Assembly: GCA_023254735.1 (NCBI GenBank)
Contig: JALRKV010000018.1
Span: forward strand, 1-36,486
DNA: 36,486 bases
Origin: Pseudomonadales bacterium
Lineage (GTDB): Bacteria > Pseudomonadota > Gammaproteobacteria > Pseudomonadales > Pseudohongiellaceae
Direction: 5' to 3'
Part shown: positions 35,187 through 36,486 of the stretch, one piece after another
Layout of the letters: the number at the start of each line of letters is the position of its first letter
Position numbering within the stretch: the first letter of the stretch is position 1
Position numbers and translations under genes: made by a program
The notes under the pieces: generated by a model
What the model saw: only the letters and a program-made list of their open reading frames with translations
What the model was told of the DNA's origin: nothing
The model's database searches: none

Positions 35187-36233
35187 ATGAGTAACTATTC
35201 GACTCGCCGTCTGCTGGCTACAGCGATAGCGTCGGCTGCCGCGCTAATTTTTTCAGGCATGAGTTCTGCGCAAACATCCGAGGGCGGCTACCTAACGCCG
35301 CGCACAGAATTTGGCGCGCCTGACCTTCAGGGTGTGTGGTCGATCGCCACGCAGACGAATCTCGAACGTGCCGAGCGTTTTGGAGGAAAGCTGGTTTTAA
35401 CCTCCGACGAGGCGCAGCGTATCGAAGCTGCTGTGCAGGCGGGATTCGAGGCGAGCAATCGTCCGAGTGATCCTAATCGCGAGGCGCCGGATTCGAGCAA
35501 TGTAGGCGGCTACAATACATTCTGGATGGATCCGGGTCAGCGACTCGCCGTTGTAAACGGAGAAATTCGAACGTCGATTATCACCGATCCTGCGGATGGC
35601 AGGTTGCCGTACAGCGAGAAGGGGCGCCAGAATTATCAAGCTGCAATGACACAGCGAGCTTCTTACGACGGCCCGGAAGTACGTCCGCTTGGCGAGCGCT
35701 GCGTGGTCGGCTTTGGCTCTACGGGCGGCCCACCCAAGCTCCCTGTTTTGTACAATAATAATACGCAAATCGTGCAAACAGAGAATTATGTTGTGCTCTT
35801 AGCCGAGATGAATCACGACGCACGCGTTATTCGACTAAATGCCGAGCACGCTCAGCCGCCGATGAACTATTGGATGGGGGATTCGGTCGGCCATTATGAA
35901 GAAGACACCCTTGTGGTGGTAACCACTAATTTTCATTTGCAGCAGAATCTGCGTTCATCCTTAGATCATCGTTTTTATGGCTCGCCAGAGATGGTGGTAA
36001 CTGAGCGATTCACCCGCACGGCCGACGACACTATTCTGTATCAGTTTACTGTAGATGATCCGGAGAACTACACACAGCCATGGAGCGGAGAGCTGCCTAT
36101 GGTTGCAACCGACGAGCAGCTTTATGAATACGCCTGTCACGAAGGTAACTATGCGCTGCCTGGTATTTTAGCCGGCGCCCGCCGCGCAGATTTCGAAGGT
36201 GCCGAGTACGCGCCAACCTATTCGGGGCAGTAA
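35187..36233 (+). CDS. Secreted protein of unknown function, paralogue 2
   Basis: A 348-aa relative of the protein encoded at 24723, function unknown. The start at 35187 has GGAG upstream; a TTG 15 bases earlier is less likely. Signal peptide with Arg-Arg at 7-8, hydrophobic core, cleavage near MSSA|QT at 28. Shared motifs: GAPDLQGVW, NVGGYNTFW, RTSIITDPADGR, YNNNTQIVQ, LLAEMNHDARVIR, WMGDSVGHYEEDTLVVVTTNF, TERFTR, PWSGELPM and LYEYACHEGNYA. Again only two cysteines in the mature part (RCVVGF, YACHEGN). It lies 36 bases after the acyl-CoA dehydrogenase gene, so it is very probably in the same operon, and its product should be periplasmic. Confidence 0.82.
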   Translation: MSNYSTRRLLATAIASAAALIFSGMSSAQTSEGGYLTPRTEFGAPDLQGVWSIATQTNLERAERFGGKLVLTSDEAQRIEAAVQAGFEASNRPSDPNREAPDSSNVGGYNTFWMDPGQRLAVVNGEIRTSIITDPADGRLPYSEKGRQNYQAAMTQRASYDGPEVRPLGERCVVGFGSTGGPPKLPVLYNNNTQIVQTENYVVLLAEMNHDARVIRLNAEHAQPPMNYWMGDSVGHYEEDTLVVVTTNFHLQQNLRSSLDHRFYGSPEMVVTERFTRTADDTILYQFTVDDPENYTQPWSGELPMVATDEQLYEYACHEGNYALPGILAGARRADFEGAEYAPTYSGQ

Positions 36234-36255
36234 TAGTTTACGGCGAGATAGACCG

Positions 36256-36307
36256 AAAAAGGCCGCTGCATTGGAAGAGTCTCCTCTCTTTTCGCAGCGG
36301 CCTTTTT
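36256..36307. terminator. Bidirectional intrinsic terminator
   Basis: GGCCGCTGC and GCAGCGGCC form a perfect 9-bp GC stem that extends through AAAAA on the left and TTTTT on the right to 14 bp, with a 24-base loop. The A-run and T-run at the two ends make it work for both converging genes: the secreted protein gene (+) and the acyl-CoA ligase gene (-). Confidence 0.9.
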
Positions 36308-36329
36308 GTTTTGATCGAGTTTACTTTTG

Positions 36330-36486
36330 TTAGCGCAGGTCAGGTAACTTATAGCCGTCGGCTTCGAGCTGTGCGCGAATTACCTTCTTGTCTATTTTAC
36401 CCGTCGACGTCAGTGGGATTGCATCAGTCTTGATGATCTCGTCGGGGAGTTGCCACTTAGCGAATATTTTAGAGCAGTGATCGAGC
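36330..36486 (-). CDS. Acyl-CoA ligase (AMP-forming), C-terminal end only
   Basis: Only the last 51 residues are in the window; the rest lies beyond the right edge. They read like the C-terminal subdomain of ANL-family acyl-CoA synthetases: AKWQLPDEI, IPLTSTGKIDKKVIR, with the conserved Lys of the TGKI motif that catalyses adenylation. It ends in PDLR. The full enzyme would activate a carboxylic acid to its CoA thioester, the entry step for the adjoining beta-oxidation genes. The substrate cannot be judged from this piece. Confidence 0.85.
   Translation of the reverse strand, partial: LDHCSKIFAKWQLPDEIIKTDAIPLTSTGKIDKKVIRAQLEADGYKLPDLR

Overview
The window looks like chromosomal DNA of a free-living, probably marine gammaproteobacterium of the broad Pseudomonadales/Cellvibrionales type. 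The evidence is a Vfr-type CRP, a GalU close to the Pseudomonas form, the anaerobic-type FabA/FabB unsaturated fatty acid pathway, and gene orders I remember from Pseudomonas: trpC-vfr-osmC-(speD)-coq7 and dsbD-aroQ-accB-accC-prmA-zinc ribbon-dusB-fis-purH-purD. The species cannot be fixed from the sequence alone. I saw no phage, transposase, insertion sequence, CRISPR array or rRNA. There is one tRNA gene.

Positions 1-14151 are housekeeping. The trpC 3' part (+) faces a vfr/crp gene (-), and an OsmC-family gene (+) starts from the shared upstream region. From 14151 down to 2103 twelve genes run on the minus strand: fabA, fabB, a stand-alone DsbD alpha domain, aroQ, accB, accC, prmA, a zinc-ribbon/DUF3426 membrane protein, dusB, fis, purH, purD, then coq7. 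Thus malonyl-CoA supply and unsaturated fatty acid synthesis sit next to each other, followed by translation and chromosome-structure genes and the end of purine synthesis. Positions 14362-18110 (+) hold a sugar-nucleotide module (GDP-mannose and UDP-glucose precursors: manC-type, galU, manB-type), followed by ppnP (+) and pgi (-).

A 349-base gene-free stretch carries the probable promoter of tRNA-Thr(TGT). After it come a divergent long purC, an outer-membrane S9B peptidase lipoprotein, a secreted protein of unknown function and an AGCS sodium/amino-acid symporter (all +).

Positions 27184-36486 form a catabolic-looking accessory region. A minus-strand group encodes an AMACR-like CoA transferase/racemase, a crotonase with an isomerase-like active site, a DoxX membrane protein, an ABM-fold monooxygenase and an OPA-family transporter. 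Divergent from it, a plus-strand group encodes an SDR 3-hydroxyacyl-CoA dehydrogenase, a thiolase, an LCAD-type acyl-CoA dehydrogenase and a second copy of the unknown secreted protein family. The C-terminus of an acyl-CoA ligase enters from the right edge. Together they could activate, epimerise and beta-oxidise a methyl-branched or isoprenoid/steroid-like acid; the substrate is inference. The most unusual items are the secreted two-cysteine protein pair flanking this cluster, the stand-alone DsbD alpha domain at the dsbD locus, a perfect 20-bp palindrome upstream of aroQ-accBC, and the active-site substitutions in the crotonase and the S9 peptidase.
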